Part shown: positions 18,306-25,939 of the stretch, piece after piece
Layout: the number at the start of each line of letters is the position of its first letter
Position numbering within the stretch: the first letter of the stretch is position 1
Assembly (NCBI GenBank): GCA_947454355.1
Contig: CANGKR010000009.1
Location: 1 to 33,865 of the forward strand
Origin: Comamonadaceae bacterium
Lineage (GTDB): Bacteria > Pseudomonadota > Gammaproteobacteria > Burkholderiales > Burkholderiaceae_C
DNA length: 33,865 nt
Direction: 5' to 3'
Position numbers and translations under genes: made by a program
The notes under the pieces: model-generated
Databases searched by the model: none
Told to the model about the DNA's origin: nothing
The model's input: the letters and a program-made list of their open reading frames with translations, nothing else

Positions 18306-19583
18306 ATGACCATCGCTGTTTTTCTGGGTTCTTTGCTCGCAGCCATGGCGCTGGGCATTCCGATTGCGTTTTCATTGCTCTTGTGCGGCGTGGCTCTCAT
18401 GTGGCACATGAACATGTTCGATGCGCAGATCCTGGCGCAAAACCTGATTGAAGGCTCCAACAGCTTTCCTCTGCTGGCCGTGCCTTTTTTCATGCTGGCC
18501 GGTGAAATCATGAACACCGGAGGGTTGTCGCGTCGCATCGTGGACTTTGCCATGGCTTTGGTGGGGCACATCCGTGGCGGTTTGGGATATGTGACCATCG
18601 TCGCCGCTTGCTTGCTTTCCGCCTTGTCCGGCTCTGCTGTGGCCGATGCCGCAGCTCTGACAGCCTTGCTTTTGCCCATGATGGTCAAGGCCGGACACGA
18701 TAAGGCCCGCAGCGGAGGCTTGATCGCCGCTTGCGGTGTGATCGGCCCGATCATCCCGCCTTCGATTGGTTTCGTGATCTTTGGGGTGACGGCCAATGTG
18801 TCGATCAGCAAGCTGTTTTTGGCGGGCATTTTCCCGGGCATCGTCCTCAGTGCAGGCTTGTGGATCACCTGGGGTTGGCTCACCCGAAAAGAGCAGTTGA
18901 CGCCACCACCACGTCAACCGCTGTCTGAAATCATGGCCTCATTGCGCCGCGCCACCTGGGCCTTGATGCTGCCGGTGATCATTTTGGTCGGCCTGCGCAT
19001 GGGCGTGTTCACACCCACTGAAGCGGCTGTGGTGGCTGCGGTTTATGCTTTGTTTGTGGCTGGGGTGATCTACCGTGAACTCAGCTGGACGCAGTTGTTC
19101 GATGTGTTCCAGGCCGCCGCCAAAACCACTGCTGTGGTGATGTTCCTGGTCGCCGCTGCCATGGTCTCGGCTTGGTTGATCACTGTGGCCAATTTGCCCC
19201 AGCAGGTCATTACCTTGTTGGAACCGCTTTTGGGCAGTCCCACCTTGTTGATGTTCGCCATCATGATTTTGTGCATGATCGTGGGCACAGCTATGGACAT
19301 GACACCCACCATCCTGATTTTGACGCCCGTGCTCATGCCTTTGGTGACGGCGGCGGGAATCGATCCGGTGTATTTCGGTGTCATGTTCATCATCAATAAT
19401 TCCATCGGCTTGGTCACGCCGCCCGTGGGCACGGTGCTCAATGTGGTTGCGGGTGTGGGTCGCATGCGCATGGACGATGTGACACGTGGTGTCATTCCAT
19501 TCATGGTGGTGCAATTTGCAGTGATGTTCCTGATGGTGCTGTTCCCGCAAATTGTGATGGTGCCAGCACGCTGGTTCTACTGA
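18306..19583 (+). CDS. dctM: TRAP transporter large permease (DctM)
   Basis: A 425-residue protein with about twelve membrane segments. It shows DctM hallmarks: FPLLAVPFFMLAGEIMN near residue 55-70, LSALSGSAVADAAAL near 100, and GPIIPPSIGFVIFG near 145. A second-half repeat, GTAMDMTPTILILTPVLMPL, precedes the NNSIGLVTPPVGTVLNV segment. It is the sodium-coupled transport subunit. Spacing from dctQ is 14 bases with a purine-rich ribosome site. A stem-loop separates it from the receptor gene. Confidence 0.94.
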   Translation: MTIAVFLGSLLAAMALGIPIAFSLLLCGVALMWHMNMFDAQILAQNLIEGSNSFPLLAVPFFMLAGEIMNTGGLSRRIVDFAMALVGHIRGGLGYVTIVAACLLSALSGSAVADAAALTALLLPMMVKAGHDKARSGGLIAACGVIGPIIPPSIGFVIFGVTANVSISKLFLAGIFPGIVLSAGLWITWGWLTRKEQLTPPPRQPLSEIMASLRRATWALMLPVIILVGLRMGVFTPTEAAVVAAVYALFVAGVIYRELSWTQLFDVFQAAAKTTAVVMFLVAAAMVSAWLITVANLPQQVITLLEPLLGSPTLLMFAIMILCMIVGTAMDMTPTILILTPVLMPLVTAAGIDPVYFGVMFIINNSIGLVTPPVGTVLNVVAGVGRMRMDDVTRGVIPFMVVQFAVMFLMVLFPQIVMVPARWFY

Positions 19584-19589
19584 TTTTTT

Positions 19590-19622
19590 CTTGAGGTCTG
19601 ACCGGGTACGCCAGTCCTCAAG
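19590..19622 (+). other. Intercistronic stem-loop between dctM and dctP
   Basis: CTTGAGG (19590-19596) pairs with CCTCAAG (19616-19622), and inside it CTG (19598-19600) pairs with CAG (19612-19614). This makes a ten-pair stem with one T/T mismatch and an 11-base loop. No T run follows, so it is better read as an RNA processing or stability element than as a terminator. Confidence 0.45.
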
Positions 19623-19665
19623 TTCTTGCATGCGTACGTCCTTGACATTTTTTTGGAGAAAAATC

Positions 19666-20697
19666 ATGAAACGTGTGTTCATCAAGTCCTTGATCGCTGC
19701 CGTAGCTTTGGCTGCTGTGGGCGTGGCTTCGGCACAAGACAAAACCATCAAGTTCGCCAACCAGAACGCGGCGGGCCACCCCATCATTTTGGGGATGGAA
19801 AAATTTAAAGAAATCGTAGAAAAAAACTCCGGCGGCAAGATCAAGGTCAACGTGTTCCCGGGTGGCGCCTTGGGCAGTGACCAGGCCAACGTGTCTGCCA
19901 TTCAGGGCGGCTCTTTGGAGATGGCTGCCATGAACTCCGGCATTTTTGCCGCGCAGGTCAAAGAGTTCGCCATTTTTGACTTCCCCTTCATGTTCGCAAC
20001 CGGCAAAGAAGCTGACGCGGTGGTGGACGGTCCTTTCGGTAAGAAGCTGCACGCCAAGTTGGAAGAAAAAGGCCTGATCGGTCTGGGTTACTACGAACTG
20101 GGCTTTCGCAACATCACCAACAGCAAGCGCGCCGTCAATAAAGTGGAAGACCTCGAAGGCCTGAAACTGCGCGTGATCCCCAACCCGATCAATGTGGACT
20201 GGGTCAAAGCTTTGGGCGCCAACCCGACACCGCTGCCTTTCCCTGAGCTGTATGCAGCCTTGGACCAAAAAGCTGTGGACGGCCAGGAAAACCCAGTGGC
20301 CACCATCAACGGTGCCAAGTTGTATGAAGTCCAAAAACACCTGGTGTTGACTGGCCACCAGTACAACCCCCAGTCGGTCGTGATCAGCAAGAAGTTCTGG
20401 GAAAAGCTGTCTGCAGCTGAGCAAAAAATCGTGGCCGATGCCGTGACCGAGTCTGCGAAGTTCCAGCGCGAAAAAGCCCGTGCCCTGGAATCCAGCATTT
20501 TGGACAATCTCAAGAAAAACGGCATGCAAGTGACCCAGTTGCCAGAAGGCGAAATGTCCAAGTTGCGCGACAAGATGCGCCCTGTGACCGCCAAGTATGG
20601 CGTGACGATGGGTCAGGATCTGGTCAAGGAACTGCAAGCCGACATCGAAAAAGTGCGTATGGCTGCGGCTGCACCTGCCAAAAAATCTGGCAAGTGA
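19666..20697 (+). CDS. dctP: TRAP transporter substrate-binding protein (DctP)
   Basis: A 343-residue periplasmic receptor. A Sec signal peptide with a Lys/Arg start ends at ASA-QD (cleavage after about residue 23). Within the mature domain Arg169 in LKLRVIPNP is the conserved DctP arginine that grips the ligand carboxylate, and Arg148 lies in LGFRNITNS. The PLPFPELYAALDQKAVDGQENP stretch is a standard DctP signature. The start is the ATG at 19666 with TTGGAG eight bases upstream, which gives a proper signal peptide. The ligand is probably a hydroaromatic acid, inferred from the enzymes that follow. The gene is flanked by hairpins on both sides. Confidence 0.94.
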   Translation: MKRVFIKSLIAAVALAAVGVASAQDKTIKFANQNAAGHPIILGMEKFKEIVEKNSGGKIKVNVFPGGALGSDQANVSAIQGGSLEMAAMNSGIFAAQVKEFAIFDFPFMFATGKEADAVVDGPFGKKLHAKLEEKGLIGLGYYELGFRNITNSKRAVNKVEDLEGLKLRVIPNPINVDWVKALGANPTPLPFPELYAALDQKAVDGQENPVATINGAKLYEVQKHLVLTGHQYNPQSVVISKKFWEKLSAAEQKIVADAVTESAKFQREKARALESSILDNLKKNGMQVTQLPEGEMSKLRDKMRPVTAKYGVTMGQDLVKELQADIEKVRMAAAAPAKKSGK

Positions 20698-20707
20698 TGG
20701 CGCTTTG

Positions 20708-20740
20708 AGGCTTCGCAGTCTTTGCTGCGAAGCCTGTTTT
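20708..20740 (+). terminator. Rho-independent terminator-like hairpin after dctP
   Basis: An 11-base-pair perfect stem (AGGCTTCGCAG, 20708-20718, with CTGCGAAGCCT, 20725-20735) has a six-base loop and is followed by TGTTTT. It lies between dctP and aroQ within what otherwise looks like one operon, so it may terminate part of the transcripts and so raise receptor over enzyme expression. Confidence 0.65.
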
Positions 20741-20757
20741 AACTTCAAGGAGTCCAC

Positions 20758-21201
20758 ATGAAAGTCTTGATGCTGCACGGCGTGAACCACAACATGTTCG
20801 GCAAACGCGACCCCAAGCAGTACGGCACCATCACCCTCGACGAAATCAATGCCAACTTGCAAAAATTGGGTAAAGAGCTGGGTGCCGAGGTTGAGTGCTA
20901 CCAGACCAACCATGAAGGTGATATGTGCGAGCGCATTCACCAGGCTTACTTCGACAAAGTCGACGCGGTGTTGATCAATGCCGGTGCATGGACCCATTAC
21001 AGCTATGCCATCCGCGATGCGCTGGCGGTACTGACTTGCCCGGTGGTTGAACTGCACATGTCCAACATCCACGCCCGCGAAGAATTCCGTCACAAGTCGG
21101 TCTTCGCCGAAATCGTCAATGGTCAGATCTGTGGCTTTGGCGCAGACAGCTATTTGCTGGCGCTGCGAGCTGGTGTGTCCGCCGCACAAGCCGCTCGCTG
21201 A
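20758..21201 (+). CDS. aroQ: Type II 3-dehydroquinate dehydratase
   Basis: A 147-residue dodecamer-forming enzyme that interconverts 3-dehydroquinate and 3-dehydroshikimate. Tyr22 (KQYGTITL) is the catalytic tyrosine, with Asn74 and His80 in NAGAWTHYS and His100 in ELHMSNIHAREEFRHKS. The flexible active-site loop reads NHNMFGKRDP where most AroQ proteins have NLNLLGxRxP, so it belongs to a divergent subgroup. The context (TRAP uptake before it, a dehydrogenase and a dehydroshikimate dehydratase after it) indicates a catabolic role, moving quinate-derived dehydroquinate towards protocatechuate. AAGGAG lies six bases before the ATG. Confidence 0.93.
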   Translation: MKVLMLHGVNHNMFGKRDPKQYGTITLDEINANLQKLGKELGAEVECYQTNHEGDMCERIHQAYFDKVDAVLINAGAWTHYSYAIRDALAVLTCPVVELHMSNIHAREEFRHKSVFAEIVNGQICGFGADSYLLALRAGVSAAQAAR

Positions 21202-21237
21202 TCCCTGGGCAATCTGCCCGAACTCATTGAAAGAGCC

Positions 21238-22071
21238 ATGATCAACGGCCATACCCAACTCATCGCCCACATCGGTTACCCGACGCACAGCTTCAAGTCG
21301 CCGATGATTTACAACCCGTATTTTGACCATGCGGGCATCAACGCGGTGGTGGTGCCCATGGGCTGTCAAGCCGAACACTATGCTGAGTTCTTGAAGTCTG
21401 TTTTCAACCTGACCAACATCTGTGGTGCCTTGATCACCATGCCCCACAAAGTCACCACCGTGGGCTTGCTCCATGAAGTCACCCCCACCGTTCGGGTGGC
21501 CGGCGCCTGCAATGCGGTCAAACGCTTGGCCGATGGCCGCTTGGTGGGCGACATGTTCGACGGTGCAGGTTTTGTGCGCGGTGTGCAAGGTAAGGGTTTT
21601 GACCTGACAGGCAAGCGCGTGCTGGTGGTGGGCACAGGCGGTGTCGGTTGCGCCATTGCGGCCTCGCTGGCAGGTGCAGGTGTGGCGGCCATCAGCTTGT
21701 TTGATGTGCACATGGAAAGCTGTGAAGCCCTCGCGCAACGGCTGAAAACGCATTACCCGCAAATCGAGGTGCGCACAGGTTCCAACGATCCGGCCGATCA
21801 CCACCTGGTGGTCAATGCCACGCCCATGGGCATGAACGAGGGCGATCCCTTGCCCTTGGATGTCAGCCGCTTGTCCCCCGACACCTTTGTGGGCGAAGTC
21901 GTCATGAAGACCGAAAGGACGGCCTTCTTGCAGGCCGCTCTCAGCCGAGGTTGCCGCGTACAAGTGGGCTCGGACATGTTGTTTGAACAAATTCCAGCGT
22001 ATCTGGAATATTTCGGTCTACCCAGCACCACGCCCGCTGAGCTGCGGGCTTTGGCTCAATTGAGTTACTGA
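21238..22071 (+). CDS. Shikimate/quinate dehydrogenase family protein, NAD type
   Basis: A 277-residue member of the AroE family. Lys71 (ITMPHK) and Asp108 (GDMFDGAG) form the catalytic pair. The nucleotide loop is GTGGVG (132-137). After the second strand the sequence is LFDVHMES, with Asp156 where NADP enzymes have NRT; an acidic residue here normally means NAD, as expected for a catabolic enzyme. The substrate loop is SFKSP (18-22) in place of the SxSP usually seen in AroE. It would oxidise quinate to dehydroquinate or shikimate to dehydroshikimate. It follows aroQ by 36 bases. A distinct NADP-type paralogue is at 16108. Confidence 0.87.
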   Translation: MINGHTQLIAHIGYPTHSFKSPMIYNPYFDHAGINAVVVPMGCQAEHYAEFLKSVFNLTNICGALITMPHKVTTVGLLHEVTPTVRVAGACNAVKRLADGRLVGDMFDGAGFVRGVQGKGFDLTGKRVLVVGTGGVGCAIAASLAGAGVAAISLFDVHMESCEALAQRLKTHYPQIEVRTGSNDPADHHLVVNATPMGMNEGDPLPLDVSRLSPDTFVGEVVMKTERTAFLQAALSRGCRVQVGSDMLFEQIPAYLEYFGLPSTTPAELRALAQLSY

Positions 22072-22116
22072 AGCAGGCGAGATATTTCTCCCGCTATTTT
22101 TCAATAGGATGACCCC

Positions 22117-22998
22117 ATGAGCTTGCAAGCTGTTCACCGCGAAGCCGTCCCCGAAATGCCCAACCGCTTGGGCATCGAGGGCATCGAGTTCATCGAGTAC
22201 GCCACCAGTCGCCCGCAGGCGCTGGGCCAGGTGCTAGAGAACATGGGTTTTCGGCCCGTGGCGCGGCACCGCTCGCGCGAGGTGACTTTGTACCGTCAGG
22301 GCTCGATGAACCTGGTGGTCAACGCCAGCCCTGATGATGCACGGGTCAGCGGCACAGTGGATGGACAACCTGTCATCTCTGCAGTGGCCTTTCGAGTCCA
22401 GGATGCGCTCAAGGCCCACACCCGCTGCATGGAGCTGGGCGCTTGGAGCGTGGGCAGCCATGCGCAAGCGATGGAACTGCACATCCCCGCCATTCACGGC
22501 CCGGGCGGCAGCCGCTTTTACTTTGTGGACCGCTGGCAAGAGTTTTCGATCTACGACATCGACTTCAAGACCATTCCCACGGTGGACCCACATCCACCGG
22601 CATTGACCGAGATGAGTTACTTCGGTGTGGTGCAGTACATCGGTGCTGAGCGCAGTGCCGATTGGCTGGCTTACTACGAACACATGTTCGACTTCAGCAC
22701 CATTGCCGATGACGAGCGCTTTGGCATCTTGCCCAAAGGCAAACTGATGAAGAGCCCGTGTGGCCAGTTTCTGTGGCAGTTGATCGAGCCCGATCCCTGG
22801 ATGGACGAGGCCGACGAGTCCCCAGAGTGCCTGCAGCGTGTAGGCTTTGGCGTGCCTGATGTGGCCCAGTCTGTTCAGGCATTGAAGACGCGTGGGGTCG
22901 AGTTCGTCGAGTCCACGGCATTGCACCCGGAAGACCGAGGTGCTTTGACTCGCACGACTTTGGGCAGTGTGTCCTTTGAATTGGTGCACAAGGCATGA
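22117..22998 (+). CDS. HPPD-like VOC protein lacking the iron-binding histidines, partner of the dehydroshikimate dehydratase
   Basis: A 293-residue protein with two vicinal-oxygen-chelate halves in the 4-hydroxyphenylpyruvate dioxygenase fold. The N-terminal half (residues 20-150) has MGFRPVARHRSREVTLYRQG, close to HPPD. In the C-terminal half HPPD binds iron by His, His and Glu. Aligning by eye, the first His (IDH) is Tyr168 (MSYF), the second (QHV/QHI) is Arg241 (LQRVGF), and only Glu288 (SFELV) remains. HPPD activity is therefore unlikely. A similar HPPD-like half is fused to the C-terminus of QuiC1 dehydroshikimate dehydratases in pseudomonads. Here it is a free protein encoded just before the dehydratase, overlapping it by ATGA, so a structural or regulatory partner role is the best inference. 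Confidence 0.8.
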   Translation: MSLQAVHREAVPEMPNRLGIEGIEFIEYATSRPQALGQVLENMGFRPVARHRSREVTLYRQGSMNLVVNASPDDARVSGTVDGQPVISAVAFRVQDALKAHTRCMELGAWSVGSHAQAMELHIPAIHGPGGSRFYFVDRWQEFSIYDIDFKTIPTVDPHPPALTEMSYFGVVQYIGAERSADWLAYYEHMFDFSTIADDERFGILPKGKLMKSPCGQFLWQLIEPDPWMDEADESPECLQRVGFGVPDVAQSVQALKTRGVEFVESTALHPEDRGALTRTTLGSVSFELVHKA

Positions 22999-23879
22999 AC
23001 GCGCAAATTGCCGGTTTCGGCATGGACACCATCACCATGGCCGGCACGCTGGAAGCCAAGCTGGCGGCCATGAAGGAAGCAGGTTTTTCGCAAGTCATGC
23101 TGATGGCCAAAGACCTGGTGACCCACCCGGCAGGCGTGGAGGGCGCAGTGCAAGCCGTCAAGAACAGCGGCCTGCGGCCCACGGGCTTTCAGGTGCTGCG
23201 AGACTTCGAAGGCCTCTCAGGCCATTTGCACGACTACAAGATCGACATTGCCAAATCCATGCTGCAAATGTGCGCAGCCACAGGTAGCCAAGTTTTGTTG
23301 GTGTGTTCGTCCACCTCGCGCCACGCCACCTGCGACTTGGACGCTTTGGCCCGTGACCTGAAAAAACTGGCCATGCTGGCCATACCCTTGGGCATCAAGA
23401 TCGCCTACGAAGGCTTGTCTTGGGGGCGCCATGTCAACGAGTTCACCACCGCCTGGGATGTGGTGTGCCGCGCCGATTGCCCTAACTTGGGGCTGGGACT
23501 GGATTCCTTTCACATCTTCGCCACCGGCACCGCTCTGGACGCGATCGATGAGTTGGATCCCACCAAAATTTTCTTGACGCAATTGTCGGACTTCATGTGG
23601 AACGAGACCCCCACCTTTGAAGACCGCATGACCACCGCCCGCACATTCCGTGTGTTCCCAGGGGAGGGCGTGCACAGCGCACAGTTGGCCGATCTGGTCC
23701 TGCGGTTGGAACGCATCGGTTACCGCGGTGACTACAGCTTTGAAGTCTTCAACGACGACTACCAACAACTGCCCTTGGCCACCGTGGCCGAGCGTGCACG
23801 CCGCAGCGCTCTGTGGCTGCACGATGACGTGCTGCACCGCGCCGCACCTCTGCCCGATTGGACACGCCAAGGCGTGTGA
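22995..23879 (+). CDS. 3-dehydroshikimate dehydratase (TIM barrel, QuiC1 N-domain type)
   Basis: A 294-residue AP-endonuclease-2/xylose-isomerase-like TIM barrel. It resembles the dehydratase half of QuiC1, which turns 3-dehydroshikimate into protocatechuate. The expected metal ligands are all present: Glu139 (AYEGLSWG), Asp170 (GLDSFH), Gln196 (TQLSDF) and Glu250 (SFEVFNDDY). The length equals the N-terminal domain of the fused pseudomonad enzyme. It closes the hydroaromatic operon and supplies the substrate of LigAB. The neighbouring protein of the opposite strand starts its stop codon at the very next base. A generic sugar-phosphate isomerase is the alternative, but the context makes it unlikely. 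Confidence 0.86.
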   Translation: MNAQIAGFGMDTITMAGTLEAKLAAMKEAGFSQVMLMAKDLVTHPAGVEGAVQAVKNSGLRPTGFQVLRDFEGLSGHLHDYKIDIAKSMLQMCAATGSQVLLVCSSTSRHATCDLDALARDLKKLAMLAIPLGIKIAYEGLSWGRHVNEFTTAWDVVCRADCPNLGLGLDSFHIFATGTALDAIDELDPTKIFLTQLSDFMWNETPTFEDRMTTARTFRVFPGEGVHSAQLADLVLRLERIGYRGDYSFEVFNDDYQQLPLATVAERARRSALWLHDDVLHRAAPLPDWTRQGV

Positions 23880-24626
23880 TCAATGCACTGACGACAAAAA
23901 CTGTTTCAGCTCTGGTGTTTGCGGATGCGCAAACAACTCCTCAGGCGGCCCCTGCTCATGGACGCGCCCTTGGTGCATGAAGATCACACGGTCGCTGACC
24001 CTGCGGGCAAACTGCATTTCATGCGTAACCATCAGAAGTGTCATGCCTTCTTGAGCCAAAGACTCCACCACCGCCAAGACCTCCCCCACCAATTCTGGAT
24101 CGAGCGCCGAGGTGATCTCATCGCAGAGCAAAATCATGGGTGACATGGCCAATGCACGGGCTATCGCTACGCGCTGTTGCTGGCCGCCTGACAACTGGTC
24201 TGGAAAGGCGTCGAATTTTTCTTCCAACCCCACACGAGCCAGCAGACGTCTGGCCAGTGTTTCTGTTTCAGCGCGGGTCTGGTGTTTGACCAGTCCAGGT
24301 GCCAATTGGATGTTGCGTCCCACATTCAAGTGCGGGAACAAATTGAAGGACTGGAAAATCATGCCTACCTGTTGACGCAAGACCCGCAAGGCAACAGGGT
24401 TGTGGGGTTCCAGTGATTGCCCTTGTACCTTCAGTTTACCCTGTTGAAACGATTCCAAGCCATTGATACAGCGCAGCAAGGTGCTTTTGCCAGAACCGCT
24501 TTTGCCGATGATGGCAATCACTTCACCGGACTGGACCTCCAGGTCGACACTTCGGAGCACTTCGTTGTTACCGAACGATTTACGAAGTCCCTGGATGGAC
24601 AGGGCACAGGGGTTAGCGTTTGACAT
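23880..24626 (-). CDS. Polar amino acid ABC transporter ATP-binding protein (GlnQ/HisP type)
   Basis: A 248-residue ATPase with Walker [10 protein letters not shown] (41-49), signature [15 protein letters not shown], and switch His in VTHEMQFA. Walker B is [15 protein letters not shown], where Glu-Ile-Thr replaces the more common Glu-Pro-Thr; this variant is frequent among polar amino acid importers. The start overlaps the preceding permease gene by 14 bases. It is the last gene of the ten-gene minus-strand run. Its stop abuts the stop of the convergent dehydratase gene without any intergenic base. Confidence 0.92.
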   Translation of the reverse strand: MSNANPCALSIQGLRKSFGNNEVLRSVDLEVQSGEVIAIIGKSGSGKSTLLRCINGLESFQQGKLKVQGQSLEPHNPVALRVLRQQVGMIFQSFNLFPHLNVGRNIQLAPGLVKHQTRAETETLARRLLARVGLEEKFDAFPDQLSGGQQQRVAIARALAMSPMILLCDEITSALDPELVGEVLAVVESLAQEGMTLLMVTHEMQFARRVSDRVIFMHQGRVHEQGPPEELFAHPQTPELKQFLSSVH

Positions 24627-25263
24627 TCAAATGGCTTTCGAGGGATCGAGCGTACCAACTGATCGGATAGCAAATTGCAAAATACATGAAAGCAACGCAG
24701 CTGTAGACCAAGAAAGGTTTGAAGGTTGCGTTGGTGATCATGGTGCCCGCTTTGGTCAATTCCACAAAGCCAATGACGGAAGCCAAGGCCGTGCCTTTGA
24801 TCACTTGAACCAGAAAACCGACGGTCGGGGCTACCGCCAATTGGGCGGCTTGAGGAAAGATGACGAAGCGCAGTTGCTCTCGAAAGTTCAAGGCCAGACT
24901 TTGCGCAGCTTCCCATTGGCCTTTGGGCACTGCTTTGACACAGCCATGCCAAATTTCGACTAAAAAAGCACTGCTGTACAAAGTCAAAGCTACCGAAGCA
25001 GACATCCACGCTGTGGTCTCCACTCCCAACAAGGCCAAACCGAAGTAGGCTAAAAACAGTTGCATCAGCAAGGGTGTGCCTTGAAAGACCTGTACATACA
25101 CCGCTACCGCCTTTTGCAGTGCAGCCATGGGTGAGCTACGAATGACGAGCAAACACAGACCCAGGACGCCACCGCCCGTAAAGGCAATGAGCGACAACAA
25201 CAAAGTCCAACGTGCGGCCAAGAGCAAATTACTGAAGATGTCCCATAGTGAAAATTCAACCAT
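24613..25263 (-). CDS. Polar amino acid ABC transporter permease
   Basis: A 216-residue inner-membrane protein of the HisM/GlnP family with about five helices. The family contact loop EAAQSLALNFREQLRFVIFPQA is clearly visible. The start was set at the ATG at 25263 (MVEFSLW), which overlaps the previous permease gene by eight bases; twelve extra codons are open upstream but lie inside that gene. It forms a heterodimer with the permease encoded just before it. Confidence 0.9.
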   Translation of the reverse strand: MVEFSLWDIFSNLLLAARWTLLLSLIAFTGGGVLGLCLLVIRSSPMAALQKAVAVYVQVFQGTPLLMQLFLAYFGLALLGVETTAWMSASVALTLYSSAFLVEIWHGCVKAVPKGQWEAAQSLALNFREQLRFVIFPQAAQLAVAPTVGFLVQVIKGTALASVIGFVELTKAGTMITNATFKPFLVYSCVAFMYFAICYPISWYARSLESHLNVKR

Positions 25264-25927
25264 GACGGCCACCCCATAAAAATCGTCGTGCCAAGGCATT
25301 CAGGACGTGGCGCGTAGCGATCGAGAGGATTAGATACAAACCTGTGGCGATGATGAATGCCTCGAACGATCGGAAGTTGCGGCTTTGGATCAGATTGGCT
25401 GCATAGCTCAGTTCAGGTGTGGAGATCTGTCCGCACACCGCAGATCCCAGCATGACGATAATGATCTGACTGACCAGTGCAGGCCAGACTTTCTGCAGAG
25501 CAGGCGGCAGCACCACCCAGATGAACACCTGACTGCGGCTCAATGCCAGACTTTCAGCGGCTTCGATTTGCCCTGCGGGGGTATTGACGATGCCTGCGCG
25601 GATGATCTCAGCAGAATATGCGCCCAGGTTGATGACCATGGCCAGCACAGAAGACCATTCCGGACTCATCCTTATGCCCAGCGCAGGCAAACCAAAGAAG
25701 ATGAAAAACAGTTGAACAATGAAGGGCGTGTTGCGGAACAACTCCACATACAGACCCGCCCCCTGCCGCGCGGCTTTTGGACCTTGGGTGCGTACCCAGG
25801 CGCAAACAGTACCTAACAACAACCCACCCATTGCCGATATCGCGGTCAGCCCAAGCGTCCACAGCACCCCGTGGACCAGCAAGGGCCATTCGCTCCAGAC
25901 GGCTGAAAAGTTCAATTGGATGGGCAT
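25256..25927 (-). CDS. Polar amino acid ABC transporter permease
   Basis: A 223-residue HisQ/GlnP-type permease. LYVELFRNTPFIVQLFFIFFGLP and the coupling loop EAAESLALSRSQVFIWVVLPPA are standard for the family. About five membrane segments are expected. It begins 12 bases after the substrate-binding protein gene and overlaps the next permease. With that partner it builds the channel for the solute captured by the receptor at 25940-26734. Confidence 0.9.
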   Translation of the reverse strand: MPIQLNFSAVWSEWPLLVHGVLWTLGLTAISAMGGLLLGTVCAWVRTQGPKAARQGAGLYVELFRNTPFIVQLFFIFFGLPALGIRMSPEWSSVLAMVINLGAYSAEIIRAGIVNTPAGQIEAAESLALSRSQVFIWVVLPPALQKVWPALVSQIIIVMLGSAVCGQISTPELSYAANLIQSRNFRSFEAFIIATGLYLILSIATRHVLNALARRFLWGGRHG

Positions 25928-25939
25928 GGTGAGCCGTTT

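Noticed and set aside
19642-19647. Consensus TTGACA just before dctP as a promoter -35
   Set aside because: A -10 at 17 bases distance would fall on the dctP start codon and reads CATGAA, so no usable promoter forms.
19618-21990. A 790-codon open frame on the minus strand across dctP, aroQ and the second aroE
   Set aside because: It is the complement of three well-supported genes, its composition is rich in His, Gln and Arg as expected of an antisense shadow, and no domain is recognisable.
22075-22100. Possible terminator between the second aroE and the HPPD-like gene
   Set aside because: The stem is only three plus three pairs with a two-base bulge; the T-rich stretch alone is not convincing.
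22117-22998. Annotation as 4-hydroxyphenylpyruvate dioxygenase of tyrosine breakdown
   Set aside because: Both iron histidines are replaced and the gene is coupled to a dehydroshikimate dehydratase; no tyrosine-pathway gene is nearby.
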